A stretch of 64,000 bases of DNA from Roseicyclus sp. (GTDB taxonomy: Bacteria > Pseudomonadota > Alphaproteobacteria > Rhodobacterales > Rhodobacteraceae): assembly GCF_018402035.1 (NCBI RefSeq), contig NZ_JAGYJN010000002.1:310001-374000 (forward strand). The letters are read 5' to 3'. This document shows, piece by piece, positions 36,482 through 46,082 of this stretch (positions are counted from its first letter, which is position 1; each line of letters starts with the position of its first letter). The notes beneath the pieces were generated by a model. That model was not told the DNA's origin and did not search any database. It worked only from the letters and a program-made list of their open reading frames with translations. The position numbers and the translations under genes were made by a program.

Positions 36482-36984
36482 TGTCGCTTGCTTTGACACC
36501 CGCAGAGGCACTGTGGTTTTTGCCCTTTGCTCTGCCGATTTGCATCTGGGTCGCGCTCAGCGATCTGCGCAGCATGCGCATTCCCAATATCGCGGTTTTG
36601 GCCCTGGCCGGTGGCTTTGCGGTGATTGGGCTGATCATCATGCCCTTCGACGCATATCTGTGGCGGCTTGCGGTCCTGCTGATCGTGCTGGCCATCGGCT
36701 TTGTCATCACCTCGCTTGGGCTGGTGGGGGCGGGGGATGCGAAATTCGCCGCTGCCATGGCCCCCTTTGTAGTGCCCGGCGATGGGCTGTTTTTCTTGCT
36801 ACTCTTCTCGTTTGTTTTGATTGCATCATGGATCACGCATCGCTTGGCCGGGCGCGTTCCCGTCTTGCGCCGGGCAACGGCTGATTGGGCCTCGTGGGAA
36901 CAAGGCAAGCTGTTTCCGATGGGCGTGGCGCTGGCCGGGGCGCTGGCGATCTATCTGATCATGGGGGCAGCGGCGGCGCTTTAG
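36481..36984 (+). CDS. cpaA: Prepilin peptidase CpaA/TadV
   Basis: 167 residues, about six membrane helices. The two catalytic aspartates of the aspartic prepilin peptidase family are in SDLRSMRIPN and GAGDAKF. It lacks the N-terminal methylase domain, as usual in TadV. It should cleave the Flp pilin after its Gly14. Located at the end of the canonical tad genes, before the ATPase. Confidence 0.9.
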   Translation: MSLALTPAEALWFLPFALPICIWVALSDLRSMRIPNIAVLALAGGFAVIGLIIMPFDAYLWRLAVLLIVLAIGFVITSLGLVGAGDAKFAAAMAPFVVPGDGLFFLLLFSFVLIASWITHRLAGRVPVLRRATADWASWEQGKLFPMGVALAGALAIYLIMGAAAAL

Positions 36985-37068
36985 GCCGCATCGCTTTCTC
37001 AGCTTCGCCCATAAAGCGCCGCAATCCCAAGCCATTAAACGCGAACACATCACGCGTGGGGTTGCGCA

Positions 37069-38391
37069 ATGAATATCCAAATCTCGCAAACCGAGACAGC
37101 GGCACCGCCGCCACTGCGGCAATTGTCTGATACCGGCCTGACGCCGGTGATGATGCGCGACATCCTTCTTAAGACGGTGTTTCGCAAGAATGTGGATAAG
37201 ACCTCGGAAATTGCGCAAGCCATCGCGCTGCCCATTCCGCTGACGCAAATCTTGATCGATACGCTGCGCGATCTGGGGCTGATGCAGGCGACCGGCACGC
37301 TGCATGCCACCTCAAGCGCCGAGATGGGGTTTCAACTCACCGATAGCGGCAAGGCCCGCGCCCTCGATGCGCTCAACCAATCGGAATATTACGGGCCAAT
37401 GCCCGTGCCACTTGCCGACTACAAGGCGCAGGTCAAACGCCAGTCGATCCGCGATATCAAGCTGACGCGCGCCATGCTTGAGGCGTCGATGGGCCATCTG
37501 ATCTTGCCCCAAGGCCTACTCGATCAGCTTGGACCGGCTGTTGGGTCGGGGCGCTCGGTCTTGATGTATGGCCCGCCCGGCAATGGCAAATCCTCCATCG
37601 CCGAAGGCATCCGCAAGGCGATGGGCGACAATATCTACATCCCCCATGCTCTGGCCTATGCGGGGCAAGTGATCACGATGTTCGACCCAATCGTGCATAC
37701 GCCGGTCGGCCCATCCGCCGACACCCCTGAGAATGGTTCGCTGCGCAAATCCGCGTCACGCCATGACACGCGCTACCTGCTGTGTACGCGGCCCACGGTG
37801 ATGACCGGGGGTGAACTGACGCTGTCGATGCTTGATCTGAACTACAACGCGGTCAGTCGCACCTACCAAGCCAGCCTTCAGTTGAAATCTACGGGCGGCG
37901 TTTTCATCGTCGACGACCTTGGCCGCCAAGAAGAACCGCCGCAGGCGCTGATCAACCGTTGGATCGTTCCGATGGAGAATGCCTATGACATCTTGGCCCT
38001 GCAATCGGGCGAGAAATTCGAGGTGCCATTTGACACCTTGGTCATCTTCTCGACCAACTTCCACCCCAACGAGATTTTCGACCAAGCAGCCCTTCGCCGG
38101 ATCTTTTTCAAGGTCAAGATCGATGGGCCGACACAGGAACAATTCCTCAAGATCTTTGCATTGGTCGCCAAGAAAAAGGGGATTCCCCTCGATCAAGCCT
38201 CGCTCGTGCATCTGTTGCGGCACAAATACCCCAGCATCGGGCATAACTACGCCAATTATCACCCGGTATTCTTGTGCGACCAGATCAAGGCGATCTGCGA
38301 TTTCGAAGGGATCACCTATCAAATGCGGCCCGACTTCATCGACCGCGCTTGGGAGAACCTCTTTGTGAAGGACGAGAAGATCGTTCACTGA
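37069..38391 (+). CDS. Tad-locus AAA ATPase with N-terminal region of unknown role
   Basis: 440 residues. Residues 1-100 may be winged-helix-like (ILLKTVFRKNVDKTSEIAQA, then LIDTLRDLGLMQATG), followed by an ATPase: Walker A GPPGNGKSS (168-176), Walker B GVFIVDDLGRQEEP (277-290), sensor VIFSTN, and ALRRIFFKVKI carrying possible arginine fingers. There are no membrane segments. It follows the prepilin peptidase by 84 bases and is conserved in this position in Rhodobacterales as I recall. It has no named role in Tad assembly; regulation or a remodelling function is possible. Two hairpins close the transcript. Confidence 0.8.
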   Translation: MNIQISQTETAAPPPLRQLSDTGLTPVMMRDILLKTVFRKNVDKTSEIAQAIALPIPLTQILIDTLRDLGLMQATGTLHATSSAEMGFQLTDSGKARALDALNQSEYYGPMPVPLADYKAQVKRQSIRDIKLTRAMLEASMGHLILPQGLLDQLGPAVGSGRSVLMYGPPGNGKSSIAEGIRKAMGDNIYIPHALAYAGQVITMFDPIVHTPVGPSADTPENGSLRKSASRHDTRYLLCTRPTVMTGGELTLSMLDLNYNAVSRTYQASLQLKSTGGVFIVDDLGRQEEPPQALINRWIVPMENAYDILALQSGEKFEVPFDTLVIFSTNFHPNEIFDQAALRRIFFKVKIDGPTQEQFLKIFALVAKKKGIPLDQASLVHLLRHKYPSIGHNYANYHPVFLCDQIKAICDFEGITYQMRPDFIDRAWENLFVKDEKIVH

Positions 38392-38394
38392 GGG

Positions 38395-38440
38395 CGCGAA
38401 AAACGCCAGTTTTTCGCGTGGGTTTTGCTGCAGCAAAACC
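38395..38440. terminator. Tandem hairpins after the tad-locus ATPase gene
   Basis: The first is CGCGAAAAAC-GCCA-GTTTTTCGCG (38395-38418), a perfect ten-base-pair stem. The second, two bases further, is the perfect 20-base palindrome GGTTTTGCTGCAGCAAAACC (38421-38440). They lie 4 bases after the ATPase stop and end about 40 bases before the helicase start. The T-run is inside the stems rather than after them, so termination efficiency is unclear. Confidence 0.55.
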
Positions 38441-38482
38441 ACCCCCCATGGCCAAAGGCGCGCAAGCGGTTATCTAGGGGTT

Positions 38483-40906
38483 ATGACGCGCGCCCTGCCC
38501 CCACAGATCACCGGCTGGTTTGACAGCCGTGGCTGGTCGATCCACCCGCACCAGCAAGACATGCTGGCGCGCGCCGATGCACCTTGCCAATTGCTGATCG
38601 CGCCCACGGGGGGCGGCAAAACCATGGCGGGGTTTTTGCCAACGCTTGCCGAACTAGCCGATGGCAAGCACAAGGGGCTGCACACGCTTTACGTCTCGCC
38701 GCTGAAAGCTCTGGCCACGGATATCAAGCGCAACTTGACCGGCCCGATCACCGAGATGGGCCTGCCCATCCGGGTTGAGGATCGCACGGGCGACACCTCT
38801 GCCCATACCAAGCGTCGCCAACGCGCCGACCCGCCGCATATCCTTTTGACGACGCCCGAAAGCCTTGCACTGATGGTGTCGTTCGAAGATGCCCATCGGA
38901 CATTTGCGGGCTTAAGCCGCATCATCGTCGATGAAATCCACGCACTGGCCGAAAGCAAACGGGGCGATCAGCTGATGCTCGCGCTCTCGCGGCTGTCGAG
39001 CCTTGCGCCGGGTCTGCGCCGTGTGGGCCTGTCTGCCACCGTCGAAGACCCCGATGCCATCGCGCGCATCTTGGCCCGCCACCCTGACCCTTGCGAGATC
39101 TTGCTGGCCGATCCCGGCCCCGACCCCGACATCGCCATGCTGACGACCGAAGCCCCACCGCCATGGTCGGGCGGCGGCGGTAGATACGCCATTCCCGCCG
39201 TGCTAGCGGAAATTCGCAAACACCGCACGACGCTGATCTTTCACAACACCCGCGCGCAGGCGGAGCTGTTCTTTCACCACCTGTGGCTTGCCAATGACGA
39301 CCAGTTGCCCATCGGTATCCACCATGGCGCGCTGGCCCGCGAACAGCGCGAGCGCGTCGAACAGGCGATGGTGGACGGACGGCTGAGGGCGATTGTCTGC
39401 ACCGGATCGCTCGACCTTGGGATCGATTGGGGTGATGTGGACCTTGTGATCCAGATCGGCGCGCCCAAAAACGTCAAGCGGCTGGTTCAGCGGATCGGGC
39501 GGGCCAATCACCGCTACAACGCGCCCTCCAAGGCGCTGATCGTGCCCGCCAACCGCTTCGAGGTGATCGAATGCACCGCAGCACTAGAGGCCGTGCGCGC
39601 CCATGCGCTGGATGGTGACACCGACCACACTGGGCCGCTGGATGTGCTTTGCCAACATATCCTGATCCGCGCTTGCGCCGGACCCTTCCATGCCGATGAT
39701 CTTTTCAACGAGGTCCGCAGCGCGGGCGCTTTTGCGGACCTGCCGCGCGAAACCTTCGACCGCTGCCTCGATTTCGCGGCGACGGGGGGCTACGCGCTGC
39801 GCGCCTATGATCAATGGCAACGCCTGATCCAACGCCCCGATGGCCAATGGCAGTTGCGCGATCCCCGCCGCGCCGCGCGCATCCGCATGAACATCGGCAC
39901 CATCGTGGATGCCGACAAAATGCAGGTGCGCTTTCAGAAATCGCGCGGTGGCGCCCCCTTGGGCGAGGTGGAGGAGTATTTCGCCGCGATGCTGCGCAAG
40001 GGTGACACCTTTCTTATCGGTGGCCAGATCGTGCGCTTCGAGGGCATGCGCGAACTGGTGATCGAGGTCAGCCGCACCCCCCATCTCAAGCCCAAGATCG
40101 CAACCTTCATGGGCACGAAATTCGCAACCTCAACCCAGCTTTCCGACCGCATCTTGGAGATGTTCCGCCACACCGATTGGCCAGCCTTGCCGCAGCACAC
40201 CCGCGACTGGCTGGCGCTACAACGCAAGCTTAGCCGCCTGCCCGAGCGCGACAGGCTTTTGGTCGAAAGCTTTCCCCATGACGGGCGCGAACATGTCGTG
40301 GCTTACGGCTTTGCAGGCCGCAATGCGCAGCAGACGCTTGGCCTTTTGATCACCAAACGGATGGAGGAGCTGGGGCTAAACCCGATGGGCTTTGTCGCCA
40401 CCGATTACGCGACGCTGATCTGGGGGCTGGATGCGCCGGGCGATCCCACGACGCTATTTTCGCGCGACAATCTGATAGAAACCATGACGGCGTGGCTGGC
40501 CGATAACGCGGTGATGAAACGCACCTTCAAGGCCAGCGCATTGATCGCGGGGCTGATCGAGCGCAACCAACCCGGTGCCGCGCGCAAAACCGGGCGACAG
40601 GCGACGTTTTCGACCGATATCCTTTACGATACGCTGCGCAAATACGACCCCGATCACATCATGCTGGCGATCACACGGGCCGAGGCGATGCGCGGACTTG
40701 TCGATTTCGGCCGGATCGAGGGGATGCTGGCGCGCATCGGCGATAGGATCGACCATATGCGCCTGCCCCGTGTCAGCCCGCTGGCCGCACCCCTGTTCTT
40801 GGAACCGGGCCGCGTGCCGATTGCGGGCATGGCCGATCAGCGCCTGCTCGAGGCCGAGGCCGCGCGCCTGATGGCCACCGCAGGTTTGGATGCTGTCATC
40901 ACCTGA
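38483..40906 (+). CDS. Ligase-associated DNA damage response DEXH-box helicase (Lhr-like)
   Basis: 807 residues of a large superfamily 2 helicase. Walker A APTGGGKT is at 40-47; IIVDEIHALAESKRGDQL, VGLSATVEDPD, ICTGSLDLGIDWGDVDLV and VQRIGRANHRYN give the later motifs; the C-terminal Lhr domain follows. This subclass is found next to pdeM and often an ATP-dependent ligase and exonuclease in repair islands. Only pdeM is adjacent here. It begins with ATG 38483 and has its own likely promoter region after the hairpins. Confidence 0.92.
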   Translation: MTRALPPQITGWFDSRGWSIHPHQQDMLARADAPCQLLIAPTGGGKTMAGFLPTLAELADGKHKGLHTLYVSPLKALATDIKRNLTGPITEMGLPIRVEDRTGDTSAHTKRRQRADPPHILLTTPESLALMVSFEDAHRTFAGLSRIIVDEIHALAESKRGDQLMLALSRLSSLAPGLRRVGLSATVEDPDAIARILARHPDPCEILLADPGPDPDIAMLTTEAPPPWSGGGGRYAIPAVLAEIRKHRTTLIFHNTRAQAELFFHHLWLANDDQLPIGIHHGALAREQRERVEQAMVDGRLRAIVCTGSLDLGIDWGDVDLVIQIGAPKNVKRLVQRIGRANHRYNAPSKALIVPANRFEVIECTAALEAVRAHALDGDTDHTGPLDVLCQHILIRACAGPFHADDLFNEVRSAGAFADLPRETFDRCLDFAATGGYALRAYDQWQRLIQRPDGQWQLRDPRRAARIRMNIGTIVDADKMQVRFQKSRGGAPLGEVEEYFAAMLRKGDTFLIGGQIVRFEGMRELVIEVSRTPHLKPKIATFMGTKFATSTQLSDRILEMFRHTDWPALPQHTRDWLALQRKLSRLPERDRLLVESFPHDGREHVVAYGFAGRNAQQTLGLLITKRMEELGLNPMGFVATDYATLIWGLDAPGDPTTLFSRDNLIETMTAWLADNAVMKRTFKASALIAGLIERNQPGAARKTGRQATFSTDILYDTLRKYDPDHIMLAITRAEAMRGLVDFGRIEGMLARIGDRIDHMRLPRVSPLAAPLFLEPGRVPIAGMADQRLLEAEAARLMATAGLDAVIT

Positions 40907-40950
40907 CGCCCCCCTTGCTGAACGCGCACCCAAACGCCTATGAGCAGGCG

Positions 40951-41613
40951 ATGACCACCCTGCCCTTTCCCTTCCGTGGCGAAACGCTGCACGCCCTGCC
41001 GACGGGTGCGCTTTTCTGGCCCGCGCGCGCGCTTTTGTGCGTGTCTGATCTGCATTTGGGCAAGTCCGAGCGGGTGGCACGGCGGGGCGGCACCCTGTTG
41101 CCCCCCTATGAGACGATCGAGACACTCGACCGGCTAGGCCAAGATATCGCTGCAATGCGCCCTGCAACGGTCATCTGTTTGGGCGATAGTTTCGATGATC
41201 TGCGCGCCGCCCAAGCCTTGGGCGAACCGCTCAAGGCGCGGCTGACCAGCTTGATGGCGGGGCGGCGCTGGGTCTGGATCGCGGGCAATCATGATCCCGG
41301 CCCGCTCGATCTGGCGGGCAGCCACTTGGCACAATACGACGACGGCCCGCTCGTCTTTCGCCACATCGCAGAGGCGGGGGCGATAGGTGAGATTTCGGGT
41401 CACTACCACCCCAAGGCGCGCATCACCTTGCGCGGGCGCAGCATCAGCCGCCGCTGCATCTTGCGCGATGATACCCGGCTGATCTTGCCTGCCTATGGTG
41501 CCTATACCGGCGGAATGTTCTGCGACCGCCCCGAACTCGCAGGGTTGATGGCGCGCGAGGCCGAGGCGATATTGCTGGCCGCGCCACCCATCCGTTTGCC
41601 CATGCCCCGCTGA
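40951..41613 (+). CDS. pdeM: Ligase-associated DNA damage response endonuclease PdeM
   Basis: 220 residues of the calcineurin-like phosphoesterase fold: LLCVSDLHLGKSE, CLGDSFDDLRAA, WIAGNHDPGP and ISGHYHPKA hold the metal ligands. PdeM is the partner nuclease of the Lhr-like helicase, 44 bases upstream. Start ATG 40951 is chosen; the frame is open from a TTG at 40915. Its last 112 bases overlap the antisense 3' end of the LytTR gene. Confidence 0.88.
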   Translation: MTTLPFPFRGETLHALPTGALFWPARALLCVSDLHLGKSERVARRGGTLLPPYETIETLDRLGQDIAAMRPATVICLGDSFDDLRAAQALGEPLKARLTSLMAGRRWVWIAGNHDPGPLDLAGSHLAQYDDGPLVFRHIAEAGAIGEISGHYHPKARITLRGRSISRRCILRDDTRLILPAYGAYTGGMFCDRPELAGLMAREAEAILLAAPPIRLPMPR

Positions 41614-42437
41614 TCGAGCAAGCCAGTGGCGCGCAACGGTTCGAGATAGGCTTGGCTGACTGGCAAGACCGAGCCGTCGATCAATTCCAGCACATAACGC
41701 CGCCCCTCGGCCCTCACCCGCAAGACCGCATCCATCGCCACCCAATGCGAGCGGTGAATACGAAACCCCTGCAAACCATCGAGATCCCGCAAGGCATCGC
41801 GAAAGCGCATGATCATGCGACCCGTGCCATGGGTGGTTTGGATCACCAGATAATGATTGTCGGCCGACACCCGCATCACCGCACCGGGCAGCGCAAAATC
41901 GCAGCGCGCGAGAAACGCCGGGCGGCTCAAAGATGGGATGTGATCGGTTTGCGCCGACAGGCGCTCTTGCGGTTCCACATAACGATCATGCGGATACGGG
42001 GCGAGCAGATCGACCAATCCCACCACTGACCCTGCCTGACCGCGCAATACGCTGATGCAAAGCCAGACCAGCACCACCACGATGACGCTATTGCCAAGTG
42101 ATGGCACCACCGCCAGATCAACCCCCGGCAAGGCGCGGCACAAGGCCCAGATCATCGGCCCAAGGATCAGCGCGCACAATCCACATTGAAACAGTCCCGC
42201 CCAGATCGCGCCACCAGCCCAAAGCGGGCGCACCAATACCGCCGCCCCACGCGCCACCGTCACCCCGGCGGCCAAAACACCGCCCCAAAACAACAAGCGC
42301 CAGCCAAGTGGCAAAGCCGCCAATGTGCCGAAAGGGCCGATGAGGCCAAGGGTCAGGGCAGAGAAAGCCCATATCATACCCAATGATGTCATCGGGCGCG
42401 CCCAATCGCGGACGACCTCGTTACGCACAAAAACCAT
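41502..42437 (-). CDS. LytTR DNA-binding domain protein with N-terminal membrane helices
   Basis: 311 residues. Four or five hydrophobic segments (up to about residue 140) precede a LytTR domain (about 165-270) containing RVSADNHYLVIQTTHG, GLQGFRIHRSHWVAMDAV and LELIDGSVLPVSQ. It is a membrane-bound transcription regulator; its signal and target are unknown. The last 37 codons, after VSQAYLEPL, are antisense to the pdeM 3' end and not typical of LytTR, so the natural end may be a later extension. The downstream folD gene lies upstream on the same strand. Confidence 0.82.
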   Translation of the reverse strand: MVFVRNEVVRDWARPMTSLGMIWAFSALTLGLIGPFGTLAALPLGWRLLFWGGVLAAGVTVARGAAVLVRPLWAGGAIWAGLFQCGLCALILGPMIWALCRALPGVDLAVVPSLGNSVIVVVLVWLCISVLRGQAGSVVGLVDLLAPYPHDRYVEPQERLSAQTDHIPSLSRPAFLARCDFALPGAVMRVSADNHYLVIQTTHGTGRMIMRFRDALRDLDGLQGFRIHRSHWVAMDAVLRVRAEGRRYVLELIDGSVLPVSQAYLEPLRATGLLDQRGMGKRMGGAASNIASASRAINPASSGRSQNIPPV

Positions 42438-42545
42438 GAACCACGACTATTCCGGTCAACACATTCCCGCGCGAACTCTAAACCACATTGGCCATGGCGC
42501 AAACCATTCTCGCGCGGGCCTGTACGATCTGCGAAGGATCGGCGC

Positions 42546-43445
42546 CTAAGCTGTCAGCCCCACGGGCTCATCCAAACCATGCGCCCGGCAACACGCCGTC
42601 AGCGTATTGGCCAACAGACAGGCAATGGTCATCGGCCCCACACCGCCGGGCACAGGGGTGATCGCCCCCGCCACGGCGGCGCAGCTGTCGTAATGGCAAT
42701 CGCCCACCAGCCGGGTCTTGGCCGGATCATCCGGATGCGGCACCCGGTTGATGCCCACATCGATCACCGTGGCACCGGGCTTGATCCAATCGCCCCGGAT
42801 CATCTCGGGCCGTCCAACGGCGGCCACCACGATATCGGCGCGCCGACACACCGCACCCAGATCGGCAGTGCGCGAATGCGCGATGGTCACGGTGCAGCTA
42901 TCGCCCAGCAAAAGCTGCGCCATGGGCTTGCCCACAATGTTCGAGCGGCCCACCACCACCGCCTCTAGCCCCGACAAATCGCCGTGATGGTCGCGCAGCA
43001 TCATCAAGCACCCCAAGGGCGTGCAAGGCACCAGCGCCTTTTGCCCTGTCCCCAGAAGGCCCACATTCGAGATATGAAACCCGTCCACATCCTTGGCGGG
43101 ATCGATGGCATTGATCACCAATGCCGCATCGACATGGGCGGGCAGCGGCAATTGCACCAAGATGCCATGCACCGCAGGATCGGCATTCAGGCGGGCAACG
43201 AGCGCCAAGATCTCAGCCTCGGGCGTGGCGGCATCAAGCTTATGCTCGAAACTCGCCATCCCCGCCTCGATGGTCTGCACACCCTTGTTCTTGACATAGA
43301 CTTGGCTGGCGGGATCTTGCCCGACCAAGACCACGGCCAATCCCGGCACAATCCCATGCCCAGCCTTGAGGCCCGCGACATGGGCCGCCACCTGTGCCCG
43401 CACCTTTGCTGCAAAGGCTTTCCCGTCGATGATCTGTGCGCCCAT
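42546..43445 (-). CDS. folD: Bifunctional methylene-THF dehydrogenase/cyclohydrolase
   Basis: 299 residues. [15 protein letters not shown] carries the catalytic Tyr/Lys pair, and [24 protein letters not shown] and [15 protein letters not shown] are FolD signatures. It interconverts methylene-, methenyl- and formyl-THF. ATG 43445 is supported by AAGGA seven bases upstream; an in-frame ATG at 43460 is the other option. The frame above it is antisense to fhs. It follows fhs by 83 bases with a repeat copy in between. Confidence 0.95.
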   Translation of the reverse strand: MGAQIIDGKAFAAKVRAQVAAHVAGLKAGHGIVPGLAVVLVGQDPASQVYVKNKGVQTIEAGMASFEHKLDAATPEAEILALVARLNADPAVHGILVQLPLPAHVDAALVINAIDPAKDVDGFHISNVGLLGTGQKALVPCTPLGCLMMLRDHHGDLSGLEAVVVGRSNIVGKPMAQLLLGDSCTVTIAHSRTADLGAVCRRADIVVAAVGRPEMIRGDWIKPGATVIDVGINRVPHPDDPAKTRLVGDCHYDSCAAVAGAITPVPGGVGPMTIACLLANTLTACCRAHGLDEPVGLTA

Positions 43446-43457
43446 GCCCTGATCCTT

Positions 43458-43492
43458 CATCTTTCCCAAAAATACGCATGCCGCCTTTGGCC
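43458..43492 (-). repeat. Dispersed intergenic repeat, copy 3 (degenerate)
   Basis: On the minus strand: GCC-AAA-GGC then GCATGCGTATTTTTGGGAAAGATG. Only the tail (TATTT core, AAAGATG end) and a tiny hairpin remain of the family seen at 12627, 13982 and 60703. It lies between fhs and folD; its end makes the alternative ATG of folD. Confidence 0.45.
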
Positions 43493-43528
43493 GACCCACG
43501 CTGCCCGCTGATCGGGGCGCCCGCTTGC

Positions 43529-45205
43529 TTAGAACAACCCCTCGATCAGACCTGCATCGTTCAGCCGGATGGTTTCCGAGGCTGGAACCTTGGGCAGGCC
43601 GGGCATGGTCATAATCTCGCCGCAGATCGCCACGACAAAACCCGCACCTGCGGAAAGCCGCACCTCGCGCACGGGGATGGTATGCCCCTCGGGCGCGCCG
43701 CGCAGGGTCGGGTCGGTGGAAAAGGAATACTGCGTCTTGGCCATGCAGACGGGCAGATTGCCATAGCCCGCATCCTCCCACGCTTTCAGCTGGGCGCGCA
43801 CGCTTGCATCGGCGGTCACGCTGCCTGCACGATAGATCTTGGTTGCGATGGTCTCGATCTTGGCCATCAGCCCCATCTCGTCGGGGTAGAGCGTGTGGAA
43901 ATCCGCGCTGCCACCTTCGGCAAGTTCGGCCACACGATGCGCCAGTTCTTCGATGCCCGCGCTGCCTTGCGCCCAATGCTTGCACAAGATCGCCTCCGAG
44001 CCTTGGGCCGCGACATAGGCTTTGACGGCTGCAATCTCGGCATCGGTATCGCCTGCGAAATGGTTGATGCCGACGACGACGGGCACACCAAAGCTTTTGA
44101 CGTTCTCGATATGACGACCCAGATTGGCGCAACCGGCCTGAACGGCTGCGACGTTCTCGGCACCCAGATCGGCCTTGGCCACGCCACCATTCATCTTCAT
44201 CGCGCGCACGGTCGCCACGATCACCACCGCATCGGGGGCAAGACCCGCTTTGCGGCATTTGATGTTCATGAACTTTTCAGCACCCAGATCGGCCCCGAAA
44301 CCGGCCTCGGTCACGACGAAATCGGCCAGCTTCAGCGCGGTCTTGGTCGCGATCACGCTGTTGCAGCCATGCGCGATATTCGCGAATGGGCCGCCATGCA
44401 CAAAGGCGGGGTTGTTTTCCAGCGTTTGCACCAGATTGGGCTGCATCGCATCCTTGAGCAGCACCGTCATCGCGCCATCGGCCTTGATATCACGGCAATA
44501 AATCGGGGATTTGTCGCGGCGATAGGCCACGATCATATCGCCCAAGCGCCGCTCCAGATCGGCGAGGTTCTCGCTGAGGCACAAGATCGCCATCACCTCG
44601 GAGGCAACGGTGATGTCAAAGCCTGTCTGACGCGGGAAACCGTTCGAGACACCGCCAAGCGAGACCACCACATCACGCAGCGCGCGGTCGTTCATATCCA
44701 TCACGCGGCGCCACACCACCCGGCGCTCATCGATGCCCAGCGTATTGCCCCAATAGATATGGTTGTCGATCATCGCCGACAGCAAGTTATGCGCCGAGGT
44801 GATCGCGTGAAAATCGCCGGTGAAATGCAGGTTCATCTCTTCCATCGGCACGACTTGCGCATAGCCGCCACCGGCGGCCCCACCCTTCATCCCGAAATTC
44901 GGGCCAAGGCTCGCTTCGCGGATACAGATCGCGGCCTTTTTGCCGATGCGGTTCAGGCCATCGCCCAAACCCACGGTGGTGGTGGTTTTGCCTTCGCCCG
45001 CAGGCGTGGGGTTGATCGCGGTCACCAAGATCAACTTGCCGTTCGGGCGATCGGCCAGTCCGGTGATGAAATCTTGTTCGATCTTGGCCTTATCATGCCC
45101 ATAGGGCAGCAATGCCTCATAAGGGATGCCAAGCTTTTCACCGATCTGTTGGATCGGCTTTTTCTGCGCCTCGCGGGCGATTTCGATATCTGTCTTGAAG
45201 GCCAT
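43529..45205 (-). CDS. fhs: Formate-tetrahydrofolate ligase
   Basis: 558 residues. The ATP loop [18 protein letters not shown] is near residue 68, and [31 protein letters not shown] and GCNSVIATK follow. It makes 10-formyl-THF from formate and is followed by folD, giving a complete formate-to-methylene-THF route. The start is ATG 45203-45205 ([10 protein letters not shown]) with GGGAG upstream. A long open frame on the opposite strand (43436-45259) is a shadow. Confidence 0.96.
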   Translation of the reverse strand: MAFKTDIEIAREAQKKPIQQIGEKLGIPYEALLPYGHDKAKIEQDFITGLADRPNGKLILVTAINPTPAGEGKTTTTVGLGDGLNRIGKKAAICIREASLGPNFGMKGGAAGGGYAQVVPMEEMNLHFTGDFHAITSAHNLLSAMIDNHIYWGNTLGIDERRVVWRRVMDMNDRALRDVVVSLGGVSNGFPRQTGFDITVASEVMAILCLSENLADLERRLGDMIVAYRRDKSPIYCRDIKADGAMTVLLKDAMQPNLVQTLENNPAFVHGGPFANIAHGCNSVIATKTALKLADFVVTEAGFGADLGAEKFMNIKCRKAGLAPDAVVIVATVRAMKMNGGVAKADLGAENVAAVQAGCANLGRHIENVKSFGVPVVVGINHFAGDTDAEIAAVKAYVAAQGSEAILCKHWAQGSAGIEELAHRVAELAEGGSADFHTLYPDEMGLMAKIETIATKIYRAGSVTADASVRAQLKAWEDAGYGNLPVCMAKTQYSFSTDPTLRGAPEGHTIPVREVRLSAGAGFVVAICGEIMTMPGLPKVPASETIRLNDAGLIEGLF

Positions 45206-45346
45206 GTCAGGCGGGCTCCCTTCCCACATGCGGGCGTGTTTTCTCACCCTTGGCTATAGCGGGTGCATTGCGCGCCGGGAGGACCGATTGCGACACATTC
45301 CCAATCTCATTCGTCACGCGGCGTTTCCGATGCGAAACTGCCGCCC

Positions 45347-45955
45347 TTAACCGTGGGCCTTGCGCGCCTCATCGAGAAAACGCCAGACGGGCTGATCGGG
45401 GATATGCAGGCGCAGTGTCGCGCCAACTGCGATCACCCCTTCGCGCTCGACCCAAGCGGTCACACCGCGCCGGTTTTGCGCCGCGCGCTTGAACCGTGCG
45501 CCCATGCCCGGATGGCGTGCCTCGATTGGTTTGGCGGGCAGCATGCAGGGGCGGTTTTCCATATCGATGGTCAGCGTTGTGCCGCTGGCCTCATCTTGCA
45601 GCCGGGATGAGGGCGGCACATGGGTGAAATCGGGAATGCCCCGGATCACCATCGAGGCGCCGACAAGCGCCGGGTCAAGGGCGTCAATCCCCATCTCGGC
45701 GGCGATGGCATCAAGATCTTCGGCCGACAAGATCGCGAGTTGGCGGGTATTTCTAATCGGTGTGCCGCGCTTATATTGCGCCAAGACCCGGCTATCAGAG
45801 GGGCGCACCAGCCCCGCGCGGCTTTCGCCCGCATAGCCCGCGAAACTCAAGGCCATGTCGCGCAAGGCTTGCGTTTCCAGCGCGGCATCGCGGTCGGGGT
45901 TCACGCCCAACCATGTAACGGTGGCGGTGTATTGCGTCGGGATCAGCGCTGGCAT
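45347..45955 (-). CDS. MOSC domain-containing protein
   Basis: 202 residues. It begins with VTWLGVNPDRDAALE, then SRAGLVRPSDSRVLAQYKRG and further on FKRAAQNRRGVTAWVEREGV and GVIAVGATLRLHIP, the C-terminal MOSC pattern; the Cys is in RPCMLPAKPI. MOSC proteins bind molybdenum cofactor or sulfur. Substrate not known. Located between ftsH and fhs as a lone gene. Confidence 0.85.
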   Translation of the reverse strand: MPALIPTQYTATVTWLGVNPDRDAALETQALRDMALSFAGYAGESRAGLVRPSDSRVLAQYKRGTPIRNTRQLAILSAEDLDAIAAEMGIDALDPALVGASMVIRGIPDFTHVPPSSRLQDEASGTTLTIDMENRPCMLPAKPIEARHPGMGARFKRAAQNRRGVTAWVEREGVIAVGATLRLHIPDQPVWRFLDEARKAHG

Positions 45956-46034
45956 CTTTGCATCCTCTCATCTGCGGGATGATGTCACCCAAAGGCCATG
46001 ATCTGCGCAACCCGGAACCGGCGCATCACACAAC

Positions 46035-46061
46035 AAAAGGCCCCCGATACGGGGGCCTTTT
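46035..46061 (-). terminator. ftsH: Rho-independent terminator of ftsH
   Basis: AAAAGGCCCCCG-ATA-CGGGGGCCTTTT is a 12-base-pair perfect stem with a three-base loop and T-run on the minus strand, 22 bases after the ftsH stop codon. Confidence 0.85.
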
Positions 46062-46082
46062 GATAATTCTGCCTTGGGCGAT

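Noticed and set aside
43436-45259. Plus-strand open frame of 607 codons
   Set aside because: It is completely antisense to fhs, which has full family motifs; long antisense frames are common in GC-rich DNA.
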